Below the pieces are notes generated by a model that saw only the letters and a program-made list of their open reading frames with translations, did no database searches and was not told where the DNA came from. DNA of 64,000 nucleotides, taken from positions 186,001-250,000 of the forward strand of contig NZ_CABPRU010000001.1 of assembly GCF_902459705.1 (NCBI RefSeq). Reading direction: 5' to 3'. Source of the stretch: Pandoraea terrigena. GTDB lineage: Bacteria; Pseudomonadota; Gammaproteobacteria; Burkholderiales; Burkholderiaceae. How positions within the stretch are numbered: position 1 is the first letter of the stretch; each line of letters opens with the position of its first letter. Below, piece by piece: positions 52,842 through 62,288 of this stretch. Position numbers and translations under genes: made by a program.

Positions 52842-53822
52842 ATGGCACGAGATGCGCAAACGGTGCGAGAGCCGATGGAAATCAAACAACAAAAGCGTGG
52901 CGATCTTGTCGCCGAAGCCATCAAGCGTCTGATTACCGAGGGCAACCTGCTGCCAGGCGACCGTCTGCCGCGCGAGGTGGAATTGCAGCAGATGTTCGCG
53001 GTGTCGAAGAGCACTATTCGCGACGCGCTCAAGTCACTTGAAGTACAGGGACTCATCAAGGTCAGCACGGGTCCGTCGGGGGGCGGCATGGTGGTGGAAG
53101 TGCCACTCGAGCGCACGTTCCAGCTCATGCAGAACTACCTCTTCTTCAAGGAAGTGAGCATCGACGACATCTACATGGTGCGTCAGTTGCTCGAGCCGGA
53201 GCTGGCCGCCGGTGCGGTGCCGCACCTGACCGAGGCTGACTTCGAGGCGCTTGAACACAACATGGCGTGTTGCAGTCCCGCGTCGCACGACCGGAGCGAA
53301 TTGCTGCGACAGCGTCAGGCCGACATGGACTTCCACGACATTCTCGCGGCGGCCAATCCCAACAGCTTCCTGCGCTTCACCTGCGAACTCGTCAACGAGA
53401 TGATTCGCCAGTTGATCGTGTTCGGCAACGAGACACCGCGGCGTGAGCACGAGAAGTTCGGTACGGCCAACGTCGATATCCATCGCCGGATTACCGACGC
53501 GGCGCGCGCGGGGGATGCGCAACGCGTGCGTGAGCTCATGCACTTCCACATGCAGGAAGCGCGCACCTACATCAAACGGATGAACGGGAAGCTGCGCGGT
53601 CGCCTCATTCTCGATTCGGATATCGCCGACATGCAGCAGCGAGTGCGCTCGCAACTCGGGACGAACGGGTCGCGCGCGTTGGCGCCCGAGGGGACGAGCG
53701 CGGTGAAGCGTGTCGCGAAGGCCACTGGCAAGGTGCCTGCCAAGCCGAAGGTCACCGGCATTAAGGCCGCCGCGGCGACGAAGGCCGCGCCCGCGCGCAA
53801 ACGTCGCGCGACGTCGAGTTAA
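52842..53822 (+). CDS. FadR-subfamily GntR regulator with basic C-terminal tail
   Basis: A 326-residue regulator. Winged HTH at about residues 18-85 (GDLVAEAIKRLITEGNLLPG, VSKSTIRDALKSLEVQGLIK), then the FCD ligand-binding domain (about 110-240; metal/ligand histidines in DFHDILAAANP and later ELMHFHMQEA). The last about 50 residues are Ala/Lys/Pro/Arg-rich, like a histone H1 tail, ending ARKRRATSS. It is divergent from the Liv-type ABC and hydrolase cluster, and probably represses it until the substrate binds the FCD domain. Confidence 0.87.
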   Translation: MARDAQTVREPMEIKQQKRGDLVAEAIKRLITEGNLLPGDRLPREVELQQMFAVSKSTIRDALKSLEVQGLIKVSTGPSGGGMVVEVPLERTFQLMQNYLFFKEVSIDDIYMVRQLLEPELAAGAVPHLTEADFEALEHNMACCSPASHDRSELLRQRQADMDFHDILAAANPNSFLRFTCELVNEMIRQLIVFGNETPRREHEKFGTANVDIHRRITDAARAGDAQRVRELMHFHMQEARTYIKRMNGKLRGRLILDSDIADMQQRVRSQLGTNGSRALAPEGTSAVKRVAKATGKVPAKPKVTGIKAAAATKAAPARKRRATSS

Positions 53823-53876
53823 GGCGGGCTGGGGCTTGCAACGGCGGACCCGGGCGGACCGGTGCGCGCCGGAAGT

Positions 53877-54947
53877 TTACAGCGAGATCGTCGCCGGTTG
53901 CTGTTGCGTGCAGCAATGAATCCCGCCGCCGCGCCGCGCAATGCCGCGCAGCGGCATCTGCGCGATGTGCCGGTCGGGGAATGCCTGCTGCACGATGTCG
54001 CGTGCCTGCGCGTCAGCCGCCGGATCTCCAAACGACGCCATCACGACGCCACGGTTAGGCAAATAGAAGTTCACATACTCCGGCGCGAAGTCGGGATCGT
54101 CCGCGACAGCGGCGGGCAGGACGTCAAAATCAACGCAGGGCAGCAGGCCGATGTCGAAGTGCCGTCCGCGGGCGTCGCGCGCGAGGCGCAGCGCCCGCAG
54201 GTTTTCCTTCGCCTCACGCGCCCATTCGTCGTTGCCGTCGGCCCCGGTGGCGAGCAATACGCCGGGCCGCACGAAGCTCGCGATGCCGTCGACGTGACCG
54301 TCGGTGATCGTATCGAGCCGTGAGCCGGGTAGCCACACGACGTGCGTTACCCCCAGCCAATGACGGAACACGTCTTCCGCTTCACGACGCGTCAGGCCGG
54401 GGTTGCGATTCGGATTGAGAATCGAGGTCTGCGTCACGATCAGCGTGCCCTCGCCATCCACATGCCACGATCCTCCTTCGCCCACGATCGGCATTGACGT
54501 AGTGTCAATGTCGAGCGACAGCGCGACACGTTGCGCGAGCCTCGGATCGGCGTCGGGCATCGGTCGGATCTTGTGTCCCCAACCGTTGAAATTCCAGCGC
54601 AGCGCGTGCAGCGTCTGGGCGTCGTCGAGCACGAAGGTGGGGCCGGTGTCGCGCATCCAGTGATCCTCGACGGGCATCGGGTGAAGCGTGGCGCTCTCGG
54701 GCAGGCAGCGACGCGCTTCGTCGAGATGATGGGGGTCGACCGCGACATGCAGCGGCTCGAAGTGCGCGATCGCGCGGGCCATGCGTTCCAGTTCACCGAC
54801 GACCTCATGCCGACGCGCGCCCGACATGACCGTGTGGCTCGGCCAGGCCATCCAGCAGGCGGCATGCGGATGCCACTCGGGCGGCATGCGCCAGCGGCCG
54901 ACGGCTTGCGCGTCCGTTGCGACGGGGGGGCGGTGAGGTGGCGTCAT
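53877..54947 (-). CDS. aguA: Agmatine deiminase
   Basis: A 356-residue guanidine-modifying enzyme that converts agmatine to N-carbamoylputrescine and ammonia. Family motifs: MPPEWHPHAACWMAWPS, VEDHWMRDTGPTFV, WNFNGWG, GEGGSWHVDGEGT, GHVDGIASFVRPG and the catalytic GGGIHCCTQQQP with Cys345. Length is typical. No aguB or other polyamine gene is next to it. Start 54947 has an ATG, with poor ribosome site. It is convergent with the GntR gene. Confidence 0.92.
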   Translation of the reverse strand: MTPPHRPPVATDAQAVGRWRMPPEWHPHAACWMAWPSHTVMSGARRHEVVGELERMARAIAHFEPLHVAVDPHHLDEARRCLPESATLHPMPVEDHWMRDTGPTFVLDDAQTLHALRWNFNGWGHKIRPMPDADPRLAQRVALSLDIDTTSMPIVGEGGSWHVDGEGTLIVTQTSILNPNRNPGLTRREAEDVFRHWLGVTHVVWLPGSRLDTITDGHVDGIASFVRPGVLLATGADGNDEWAREAKENLRALRLARDARGRHFDIGLLPCVDFDVLPAAVADDPDFAPEYVNFYLPNRGVVMASFGDPAADAQARDIVQQAFPDRHIAQMPLRGIARRGGGIHCCTQQQPATISL

Positions 54948-55010
54948 CGTTTGCGTGACCGTGAGGAAAGTGCCGTCAGTGTACGAAACGCCTGGTCGGC
55001 GCGGGGCGGG

Positions 55011-55580
55011 TCAACGCGTCGGCGGATCGGGCAGATGGACGGAGAGCCGCTTGAGTGCACGTACCCGGCGTAGCGCCACACGAAGATCGCCGGTTGAGAT
55101 TAGGCCGATGCCGCCTTCGTCGTCGCCAAGCGGCCGTCCGTCACGTTCATAGATGACGAGTGCACCGATGCCCACCGGCGTGTTGTACAGCTCATGCCAC
55201 GAGAACATGACGGTGTAGCCGTCGGCCCCTTGCGCCAGGACGAACGCTCGCGTGAAGTCGCGGGCATGCGGCAGGCGCAGTTGCGCGATGTCGAGCAGTG
55301 CGCTCAGCCTGACGCCCTTGTATTCGCTCGCGCTGCGCACCGTCCTGCCTGAGAGGCAGACGACGTCGAGCGGCCCGGTCAGTTGCGTGGGCAGGCGCAT
55401 GAGTGCGCCGAGATCGAAGGAGTGACGACGCTTGACGCAGCCGGAGACGACCACTTCGCGCGACACCCGCGACGCGGGCGCAAGGGGGAGAGGACTCACC
55501 AAGGCGAGCGCTGAATCACTGGCGGTGAGGCGCGTGTCCGGCAAGGCGCCGGGGGGCACGCGCAGGGAGTTGAGGGACAT
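55011..55580 (-). CDS. Small SUOX-fold molybdopterin-binding oxidoreductase-like protein
   Basis: A 189-residue protein resembling the molybdopterin-binding domain of sulfite-oxidase/YedY-type enzymes: VVVSGCVKRRHSFDLGALM, then VVCLSGRTV with Cys75 in the position of the Mo-ligand cysteine, then YKGVRLSALLD, and GADGYTVMFSWHEL. No signal peptide is obvious; the N-terminus is proline-rich. It has no dimerisation domain and is short. It could be a small molybdoprotein or a degenerate relative. It lies 63 bases upstream of aguA on the same strand and might share a transcript. Confidence 0.65.
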   Translation of the reverse strand: MSLNSLRVPPGALPDTRLTASDSALALVSPLPLAPASRVSREVVVSGCVKRRHSFDLGALMRLPTQLTGPLDVVCLSGRTVRSASEYKGVRLSALLDIAQLRLPHARDFTRAFVLAQGADGYTVMFSWHELYNTPVGIGALVIYERDGRPLGDDEGGIGLISTGDLRVALRRVRALKRLSVHLPDPPTR

Positions 55581-55669
55581 GTCGGTTCGGTGGTTGGGCT
55601 AGGGGCACCGGTCGCTGCAATATAACGGCCGGACCCCGCACGGACATACAGCGCAACTGATAGCGGCTA

Positions 55670-55686
55670 TTCGCGCGATGCGCGAA
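55670..55686 (-). terminator. Short hairpin after the BTAD regulator gene
   Basis: ttcgcgc (55670-55676) and gcgcgaa (55680-55686) pair with a 3-base loop, 35 bases past the stop of the large minus-strand gene. A weak candidate; no T-run is evident. Confidence 0.3.
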
Positions 55687-55721
55687 CGGCCGGCACAGGC
55701 GCGCCGCCCGTCCTTGCCCGA

Positions 55722-58700
55722 TCAGCTACCGAATCGGGCGGCGCGCAGGACGGGGCGACGCGCGAAAACGTCGGCGATCACCGCCCTCGCCTCCTGCACG
55801 TCGGCGAGGGTCTCGCCGCCTTGCAGTGCGTCGAGCGCCTCGCGCAGCAGGTCCACGTACTCGGGGTCGCCCGGCGCGTCGCCGCCGCCCAGGCGCAACA
55901 GGCTGACCGCGGCGCGCAGGGTGAGCATCGGCGACGCCTGTGCCCGCGCGATTTGCAGCGCGTGTTCGAGCCATGGACGCACGGCGTCGTCGGGATGATG
56001 ACCGGCGCGAAGAAAGCCGCCCTTCTGACGCAGGAATTCCGCTTGCCAATGGGCGTCGCTGCGACGCACGGTCACGTGCGTACCGCGCTCGGCCGCATGC
56101 AGTCCAAGCGCGATGTCGCCGGTGCCGGCGCAGGCTTCCACCAGCAACCCGAAGAAGATGCCTTCGACGCCGCCCATGATTTCGCTCAGACGTCCCACGC
56201 AGTCGGTGATGCGCTCCAGGCCGCTCACGTCGCCGCGCGAGGCGAGCGCCCAGCCGCGAATCGTCTGCCCGGCCAGTGCCCAGAGCGCCACGCCGGTCTC
56301 CGACGCCACTTCGATGGCCTCACTCGCCAACGCTTCGGCGGAGGCCACCTCGCGACGCAGGCGTCGCAGCATCGCGGCGAACACGAGGGCGAACGAGAAG
56401 GAGTAGCGGCGGCCTTGCTGACGTCCCATCGCCAGCGCTTCTTCGCTGGCCGCGAGCGAGGCATCGTGCCGCCCCGTGAACCAGTAGGCCCACGAGAGGA
56501 ACGATAGCGCGGTGATGCGGGCGTCTTCGCCCAGCCCGGTGTCGGCGTGTTCGGGACGGTAATGGGCGAGGCTGCTTTCGAGCGCCGTGACCGCGCCGCC
56601 GAAGTCGCCGTGGCAGCAAAGGCTGTTGCCCAGCGCGTAGTAAGCGTGGGCGAGCAACGGTGCGGCATCGGCTTGTTCTGCGATGAGAATGAGCTTGCGT
56701 GCGAGTTCGATGCTGCGCTCGAAGCCGCTCCACGAACTGGAGCCGAGCCACAGTCCCCAGAAGACCGGGAACAGCGCGACGTCGTCGCCCATCGGCTGCG
56801 CGAGTGCGAGCGCCGTCTCGAAGTTATGACGCGCCGGCTCCGAGCCGTAGCCGTGCAGCGAAACGAGCGGCACGCCGAGCGCCATGCGCAGTTGCAACTC
56901 GCGTTGCGCGATCAGCGCGCCGGAACCGGTCTGCCGCAAGACGTCGAGCGCGCTCTGATAGTGCGCACACGCTTCCCGGAAGGCCTGGCGCTCCGTCGCG
57001 TACTCGCCCGCGAGACGGTAGTGCTCGATGGCGGCGTCCGGTTCGTCGGCCTGGCGGAAATGCCACGCAAGCACTTCGGGTTCGGTCTGCACGGCGTCGT
57101 CGTTGTGCTCGCGCATGGCAAGGGCGATCCGGCGGTGCGCGTCCTGACGGCGTTCCTGTGGCTGCGCGTCGTAAGCCGCCTTGTGCAGCAGCGCGTGGCG
57201 GAAGACGTAGCGGCCATGGTCCTGACGCTGCACCAGCGCGCACGCGACGAGCGTGTCGAGCGCGCGCTCCACGAGCGCCATCGAGCGTCCGCTCGCGACG
57301 GCGAGCAGATCAACCTGGAACGCCGGGCCGAGGCACGAGGCGAAGTGTGCGACCGGCTTGGCGCTGCCTGCGGCGTCGATGCGTGCCATCATCAGCTCCT
57401 GAAGGCTCGCGGGCATGGGCATGGCGCCGGCGGCGCTGCGGGCGCCCTGTTGGGTGGCGGTGGCTCGCGCCAGCTCTTGAAGGAACAGCGGCACGCCTTC
57501 GGCCAGATGCACGATGCGCTCGCGCAGGGCGGCGGGCAGGGCCACGCGCGGGGTCGCGGCGCGCACGATCGACGCAGCCGCTCCCGCATCGAGCGGGGCC
57601 AGGTCGATCCGGCGCAAGCCCACATGATGACGCCACGGCTGCTCGAATTCGGGCCGGGCGCACACCATCAGCAGGCGGCCGCGAGGCGGATTCTCCGCCA
57701 TGAGCGCGAGCCATTCCAGCGTGGAGGGATCCGCCCAGTGGGCGTCGTCGAGCATCAGCACGCCGCCGTCGGGCAGCAAGGCGGAAAGCAGGGCGGGCGC
57801 TTCGTCGAGCACGGCCTGCTTCCACGCGTGCGGCACGTTGCCGTCGGCGTGCATGTCGAACAAGGCGCGAAGGCGGCGATGCGCCAGCAGGGCGGGTTGC
57901 GGCAGTTGCGCGGCGCCCTCGACCGATTGCGCGCGCAGCCAGCGCGCGATCGGGTGGAAGGGCGTGCCCGCGCCGTCCGGCGCGCAGGCCAGTTCGATCG
58001 CGCGCAGGCCGCGCGTTTCGACGAAATGACGCACCAGCGCCGATTTCCCGATGCCGGCCTCGCCGATTACGAGCGTCAGCACACCGTGCCCGGCGCTGGC
58101 GTCCCGCATGCCCGTGTGCACGGCGGTAAGTTCGGCCAGCGTGGCGTCGCGGCCGAAGAGCATGGCCGCGCGACGTCGCGAACGACGTTCCGGCGTTCTA
58201 TCGGGATTGACGCGAAACACCGGAATCTCGCGATGTGCATGGCGCTCGCGCACGCTGCCGTGCGGTGTGGAGGCGATGGCCACGCCGATGAGGCGCTGCG
58301 TGGCGTCGCAGATCAGCACTTCGCCGGGCAGCGCCATGTCGGCCAACTGTGTGGCCGAGCGCGACACGCGTCCGCCGGTGTCGGGGCTGTCGTCGGCCAC
58401 CGAGCTGATGACCAGTCCGGTGTGAATGCCCACACCGATGCCGACGCGTACGGAGCTTGCCTGCGCGCAGCGCATGGCGGCTTCGACGGCGTGTCGTCCG
58501 GTGCCTTCGAGCGCGGTGGGATATCCGAAATAGCCGAGCAGGCCACCCGTCGGCGTGCGCACCGTGTAGCCCCACGACTGGCGCAGGATCGTCTCGCATT
58601 GCACGAGCGGGGGGCGCATCGTGCCGACGAGCGCGTCGGGATCGTCGATGCCATTTGGCGCGAGCTCAATGGCCACGACGGTCAGCTGGCGCCGCTCGGG

Positions 58701-59483
58701 ACCCGTGGCGCGCTGTTCCATACGCGCGGGCGGTGTCTCCAGCAACTGCGTGAGCGCCTCGCCGGGCTGCTCACCGAGTTCTTCGTCGAGGATGTCGCAC
58801 AGACGGCGGTATTCGGTCTCGGCTTCATCGCGGCGCCCGGCGCGCAGCAATAGCGCGAGCAGGCATTGCCAGCCCGATTCGTCGAACGGCGCCAGCGCGA
58901 CGAGCTGGCGCGCATGAGCGAGCGCCTGATCGAGATCGCCCAGACGCGCGTAACCGTCGGCGAGCAGCCGTTCGCCGAAGACGCGGCGGCGTTGATATTC
59001 GTCGCGTTGCAGTTCGATCCACTGTTCGAGATCGGGCGTATCGCGAACCGACAGCCCGTGCAGGAAGGGCCCCTGATAGAGGGCGACGGCGTCGGCCAGA
59101 TGTTGCAGATGGGCGGCCAGATCCAGGCCCGTTACGGTGTCGAGCGTGCGATTCGCCTGTTCGATCATGCTCGCGAAGACGTGTGCGTCGATCCAGAGCC
59201 CGGTCTCGGGGCGCAGGCGCACGACCTGGCGATCGGATTCGAAGAGTTCGTCGCCGAGCGTGTCGCGCAGGTGGAAGAGCATGCGCTTGAGCTTGTCGCG
59301 GCCCCCCTGGCCGTCTTCGTCGGGCCAGAACAGGTCGGCGAGTGCGCCGCGCGTATGAAAGCCCGGCTGCAGGGCGAGATAGGCCAGCAGGCCGCGCGCT
59401 TTCGTGTACTTCACGGCGCACGCCTGTTTGCCTTGTTCGACCCGCATCGGTCCGAGCAGGTAGAGCGATCTGGTGGCTTGCAT
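55722..59483 (-). CDS. Large BTAD regulator with degenerate cyclase, AAA ATPase and TPR domains
   Basis: A 1253-residue regulator. N-terminal winged-helix OmpR-like and BTAD domains (about 1-250; KARGLLAYLALQPGFHTRGA, DQALAHARQLVALAPFDES); an adenylate-cyclase-like domain (about 270-420) that has lost its metal aspartates (TGGLLGYFGYP where active enzymes have GDG, and IELAP for CDLVG); an AAA/NB-ARC-type ATPase (GEAGIGKSALVRHF Walker A, GVLMLDDAHWADP Walker B); and long TPR-like helices (about 880-1220). ATG 59483 is chosen because the domain starts right after it; the upstream part has no good start. Confidence 0.88.
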   Translation of the reverse strand: MQATRSLYLLGPMRVEQGKQACAVKYTKARGLLAYLALQPGFHTRGALADLFWPDEDGQGGRDKLKRMLFHLRDTLGDELFESDRQVVRLRPETGLWIDAHVFASMIEQANRTLDTVTGLDLAAHLQHLADAVALYQGPFLHGLSVRDTPDLEQWIELQRDEYQRRRVFGERLLADGYARLGDLDQALAHARQLVALAPFDESGWQCLLALLLRAGRRDEAETEYRRLCDILDEELGEQPGEALTQLLETPPARMEQRATGPERRQLTVVAIELAPNGIDDPDALVGTMRPPLVQCETILRQSWGYTVRTPTGGLLGYFGYPTALEGTGRHAVEAAMRCAQASSVRVGIGVGIHTGLVISSVADDSPDTGGRVSRSATQLADMALPGEVLICDATQRLIGVAIASTPHGSVRERHAHREIPVFRVNPDRTPERRSRRRAAMLFGRDATLAELTAVHTGMRDASAGHGVLTLVIGEAGIGKSALVRHFVETRGLRAIELACAPDGAGTPFHPIARWLRAQSVEGAAQLPQPALLAHRRLRALFDMHADGNVPHAWKQAVLDEAPALLSALLPDGGVLMLDDAHWADPSTLEWLALMAENPPRGRLLMVCARPEFEQPWRHHVGLRRIDLAPLDAGAAASIVRAATPRVALPAALRERIVHLAEGVPLFLQELARATATQQGARSAAGAMPMPASLQELMMARIDAAGSAKPVAHFASCLGPAFQVDLLAVASGRSMALVERALDTLVACALVQRQDHGRYVFRHALLHKAAYDAQPQERRQDAHRRIALAMREHNDDAVQTEPEVLAWHFRQADEPDAAIEHYRLAGEYATERQAFREACAHYQSALDVLRQTGSGALIAQRELQLRMALGVPLVSLHGYGSEPARHNFETALALAQPMGDDVALFPVFWGLWLGSSSWSGFERSIELARKLILIAEQADAAPLLAHAYYALGNSLCCHGDFGGAVTALESSLAHYRPEHADTGLGEDARITALSFLSWAYWFTGRHDASLAASEEALAMGRQQGRRYSFSFALVFAAMLRRLRREVASAEALASEAIEVASETGVALWALAGQTIRGWALASRGDVSGLERITDCVGRLSEIMGGVEGIFFGLLVEACAGTGDIALGLHAAERGTHVTVRRSDAHWQAEFLRQKGGFLRAGHHPDDAVRPWLEHALQIARAQASPMLTLRAAVSLLRLGGGDAPGDPEYVDLLREALDALQGGETLADVQEARAVIADVFARRPVLRAARFGS

Positions 59484-60026
59484 TGTCCCTGGACGGCAAA
59501 TAGGCAGCAACGACGCGCACCCATGTGGGCGGCGCCGGCGCCGCGAATTCATGATGTCGTTGCACCAGACCGACGTATCCGGCGCGCGGCACGGGATGCC
59601 AATGGGGCCGGAACACCGGCACTCTGACGAAACGTCAAGGCCGTTCCGGGGGGGGCTCCGGCCGAATGCATGATGTACTGCAGCCCAAAGTATAAACACG
59701 TGTCTCGATTTCGTCGGCAATACCTGAGGAATTCACACGTCATTGCGGGCGTCGTGCCGTTTTGGCGCTTGCCTCCGGCACGAGCGCCGCTGCGGCAGAT
59801 CGGCCGTCCGGCCCCGAGGCAAAGGCGTTGCCGGGCGCGATGGCACTGTCAGCAAGACAAGTCAATTGCTTTAAAGTAATTGTAATGTAAATCATTCTCA
59901 TTTATATTCTCGCTCCATGTTGATGAAGCCGGCTGCGCGTGGGACGTCTGTACAGGTCTCGGCGCGTGATCCGTCGGCATCCTTCATTCATTCTCCGACC
60001 ACGACGCATTTCGAAACCGATCGATC
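59484..60026. other. 543-base divergent intergenic region
   Basis: No convincing gene is seen from 59484 to 59860, which must contain the promoter of the minus-strand BTAD gene. The AT-rich stretch 59861-59912 holds the Fur-type promoter of the receptor gene. A short open frame (59917-60030) is listed separately. Confidence 0.5.
59880..59908 (+). promoter_or_regulatory. Fur box and promoter of the TonB receptor operon
   Basis: -35 TTGTAA (59880-59885), 17-base spacer, -10 TATATT (59903-59908). The overlapping 59881-59899 segment matches the 19-base Fur consensus at 14 positions (core aatcatt). Iron repression through Fur is predicted. Confidence 0.6.
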
Positions 60027-60030
60027 ATGA
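59917..60030 (+). CDS. Possible leader ORF, 37 aa, overlapping the receptor start
   Basis: ATG 59917 lies only about 9 bases after the -10 box, so it would be (nearly) leaderless. The frame encodes MLMKPAARGTSVQV and continues to TGA 60028-60030, which overlaps the receptor ATG at 60027 in the ATGA arrangement. No ribosome site precedes the receptor start, so translational coupling is plausible. It could equally be a chance ORF. Confidence 0.2.
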   Translation: MLMKPAARGTSVQVSARDPSASFIHSPTTTHFETDRS

Positions 60031-62273
60031 TGCAACGCAAGCCACTGACGGTGGCAATGATGGCGCTCTTCGCCACGCCGTTCGCTGTCACCTACGCCTC
60101 GCCCGCCATGGCACAGAGCACAGTTGTCGCACAGAGCCAGGGCACGACGGCGGACACGACCCAGGGCACCACGCCGGGCGCGGCTCCGTCTGCCACGCTG
60201 CCGCAGACCGAAGTGTCCGGCACGTCGATTCGTGACGAGTACCAGCGTGACATTTCGACCGTCGGCGGCAAGGTGCCCACGGCGATACGTGATATTCCGC
60301 AATCGGTCACCGTGATCGACAAGGCGGTCATGCAGGCGCAGGGCGCCACGTCGTTCGCCGACGCACTGCGCAATTCGCCGGCCATTACGCTCGGCGGCGC
60401 CGAGGGCGGGCAGATCGGCAACAACATCAACCTGCGCGGTTTTACGGCGCGCACCGACATCTACCTCGACGGCTTACGCGATCGCGGCCAGTACTATCGC
60501 GATACGTTCGATCTCGACGCCATCGAAGTGCTCGAAGGCCCGTCGTCGATGCTGTTCGGCCGCGGCTCGACCGGTGGCGTCATCAACCAGGTGAGCAAGC
60601 AGGCCAATCTCAAGCCGCTCAATGAAGTCTCCGGCACGATCGGCACGAACGACCAGTATCGCGCCACGTTCGACCTCAACCATCCGCTCTCGGATACCGC
60701 TGCCTTCCGGATCAATGGCTTCGCGCAGGACATCCACACCACGCGCGACGTCATCAACAATCGGGACTGGGGCGTCGCCCCCACGCTCAAGCTGGGTATC
60801 GGCACGCCAACCCAGATCACGCTCTCGGCACTCGTTCAGCACAACCGAGACATGGCGGATTATGGCACCGTGGGCTACAACGGCAGTCCACTGCCGGTCT
60901 CGAAGCAACAGTTCTACGGCCTGACGACCGACCGCACGGTGCAGGACGTGATGAACCTCTCGGCGAAGATCGAGCACCGGGTCGACGACAGTCTGAAAAT
61001 CACGAACCAGACGCAGTACAGCCGCTATGTCATCGACGCCATCGAAACATCGCCGCATGCCGTGGGCGTCTCCAACGGCACGGGTGGCTTCACGGCGTTG
61101 CCGGTCGGCCCGACGGCGGGCGTGCCGTCGTATTCGCTCGATCAGCTCTGGGTGCAGTTGCAGAGCCACGACCGCAAGATCACCGACTCGTCGCTGTATA
61201 ACCAGACCGATGTCGTGAAGACGTTCGCGACCGGGCCGGTCAAGCACACCTTGATCGCCGGGGCGGAGTTCGGGCAGGACACGTATGAAAACCAGGCGTA
61301 TTCGCGCACCGGCGCCGGGCAGTCGACCGGCTTCCTCGGTTGGATTCCGGCCAGTAGTACGGCGTACTACGCGAATCTTCCGAATGTGACGACGACCGCC
61401 CGCAATCTGGCGCAGGGTACGGCACAGACGGTCGCGTTCTACGCGAACGACACCCTCGAACTGACCCGCCACTGGAAGGTCGTGGGCGGGCTGCGCTGGG
61501 ATCGCTTCAAGGCGCAGCTATCGAATACCGTGAGTTCGCCGGGATACGCGACACAGACGGTCAACTATACGAGCGTGCGCACAGGCGTGATCTATCAGCC
61601 GAGCGATGCGCAATCGTATTACTTTTCATACGGCACATCGTTCAACCCGTCGCTCGAAACGCTGACCGTCACCAACAACACGCAGGCCCTGGCGCCAGCG
61701 ACGAACACGTCGTTCGAGGTTGGCAGCAAGTGGAATCTGTTCAACGACAACCTGGCGATCAACACCGCACTGTTCCAGGTCACGCAGAACAACGCGCGCA
61801 CGCAGACCGGCACGTCGGGCGAATACACGAACGCGGGCAAGGTGCGCATTCGCGGCGCGCAAGTGAGTGCCACGGGCCGCATCACGCCGAACTGGCAGGT
61901 GATGGGCGGCTACATGTTCCTGAATTCGGAAGTCGTGCAGGCGAACGACGGCACGCAGGGCAACGTGTTGGCCAACACCCCGCGTCATTCGTTGACGCTC
62001 TGGTCGACCTATACGCTCGGCCACTGGGAAGTGGGCGGCGGCATGAAGTACATGTCGATGCGCTATGCTGCGAACACGAACCTGATTCGCGTGGGCGGTT
62101 ACACGCGCTGGGACGCGACCATCGCCTATCGTCAGCCGAAATACGACATTCGCCTCAACCTGCTCAACGTGTTCAACAAGACATACTTCGACGCCCTGGT
62201 GCCGTCAGACGGCGGACGGGCCGCGCCGGGCATCGGGCGTACGGCGCTGCTCACGGGCACTTACCGGTTCTGA
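60027..62273 (+). CDS. TonB-dependent siderophore receptor (Fiu/catecholate-type)
   Basis: A 748-residue outer-membrane receptor: signal peptide (MMQRKPLTVAMMALFATPFA, cleavage near AMAQ at residue 31), plug domain (about 70-200; RDIPQSVTVIDKAVM, NINLRGFTARTDIYLDGLRDRGQ, IEVLEGPSSMLFGRGSTGGVIN), and a 22-strand barrel ending in an aromatic residue (TYRF). Plug sequence and adjacency to a PiuC/YbiX protein resemble Fiu/PiuA. It takes up ferric siderophores via TonB-ExbB-ExbD. Fur regulation is predicted from the box at 59881-59899. Confidence 0.92.
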   Translation: MMQRKPLTVAMMALFATPFAVTYASPAMAQSTVVAQSQGTTADTTQGTTPGAAPSATLPQTEVSGTSIRDEYQRDISTVGGKVPTAIRDIPQSVTVIDKAVMQAQGATSFADALRNSPAITLGGAEGGQIGNNINLRGFTARTDIYLDGLRDRGQYYRDTFDLDAIEVLEGPSSMLFGRGSTGGVINQVSKQANLKPLNEVSGTIGTNDQYRATFDLNHPLSDTAAFRINGFAQDIHTTRDVINNRDWGVAPTLKLGIGTPTQITLSALVQHNRDMADYGTVGYNGSPLPVSKQQFYGLTTDRTVQDVMNLSAKIEHRVDDSLKITNQTQYSRYVIDAIETSPHAVGVSNGTGGFTALPVGPTAGVPSYSLDQLWVQLQSHDRKITDSSLYNQTDVVKTFATGPVKHTLIAGAEFGQDTYENQAYSRTGAGQSTGFLGWIPASSTAYYANLPNVTTTARNLAQGTAQTVAFYANDTLELTRHWKVVGGLRWDRFKAQLSNTVSSPGYATQTVNYTSVRTGVIYQPSDAQSYYFSYGTSFNPSLETLTVTNNTQALAPATNTSFEVGSKWNLFNDNLAINTALFQVTQNNARTQTGTSGEYTNAGKVRIRGAQVSATGRITPNWQVMGGYMFLNSEVVQANDGTQGNVLANTPRHSLTLWSTYTLGHWEVGGGMKYMSMRYAANTNLIRVGGYTRWDATIAYRQPKYDIRLNLLNVFNKTYFDALVPSDGGRAAPGIGRTALLTGTYRF

Positions 62274-62288
62274 CGGAGACGCACGCCG

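Noticed and set aside
56547-58853. Plus-strand open frame of 768 codons inside the BTAD gene
   Set aside because: Opposite strand of a motif-bearing gene; the product is Arg/Gly/His-rich and lacks domains.
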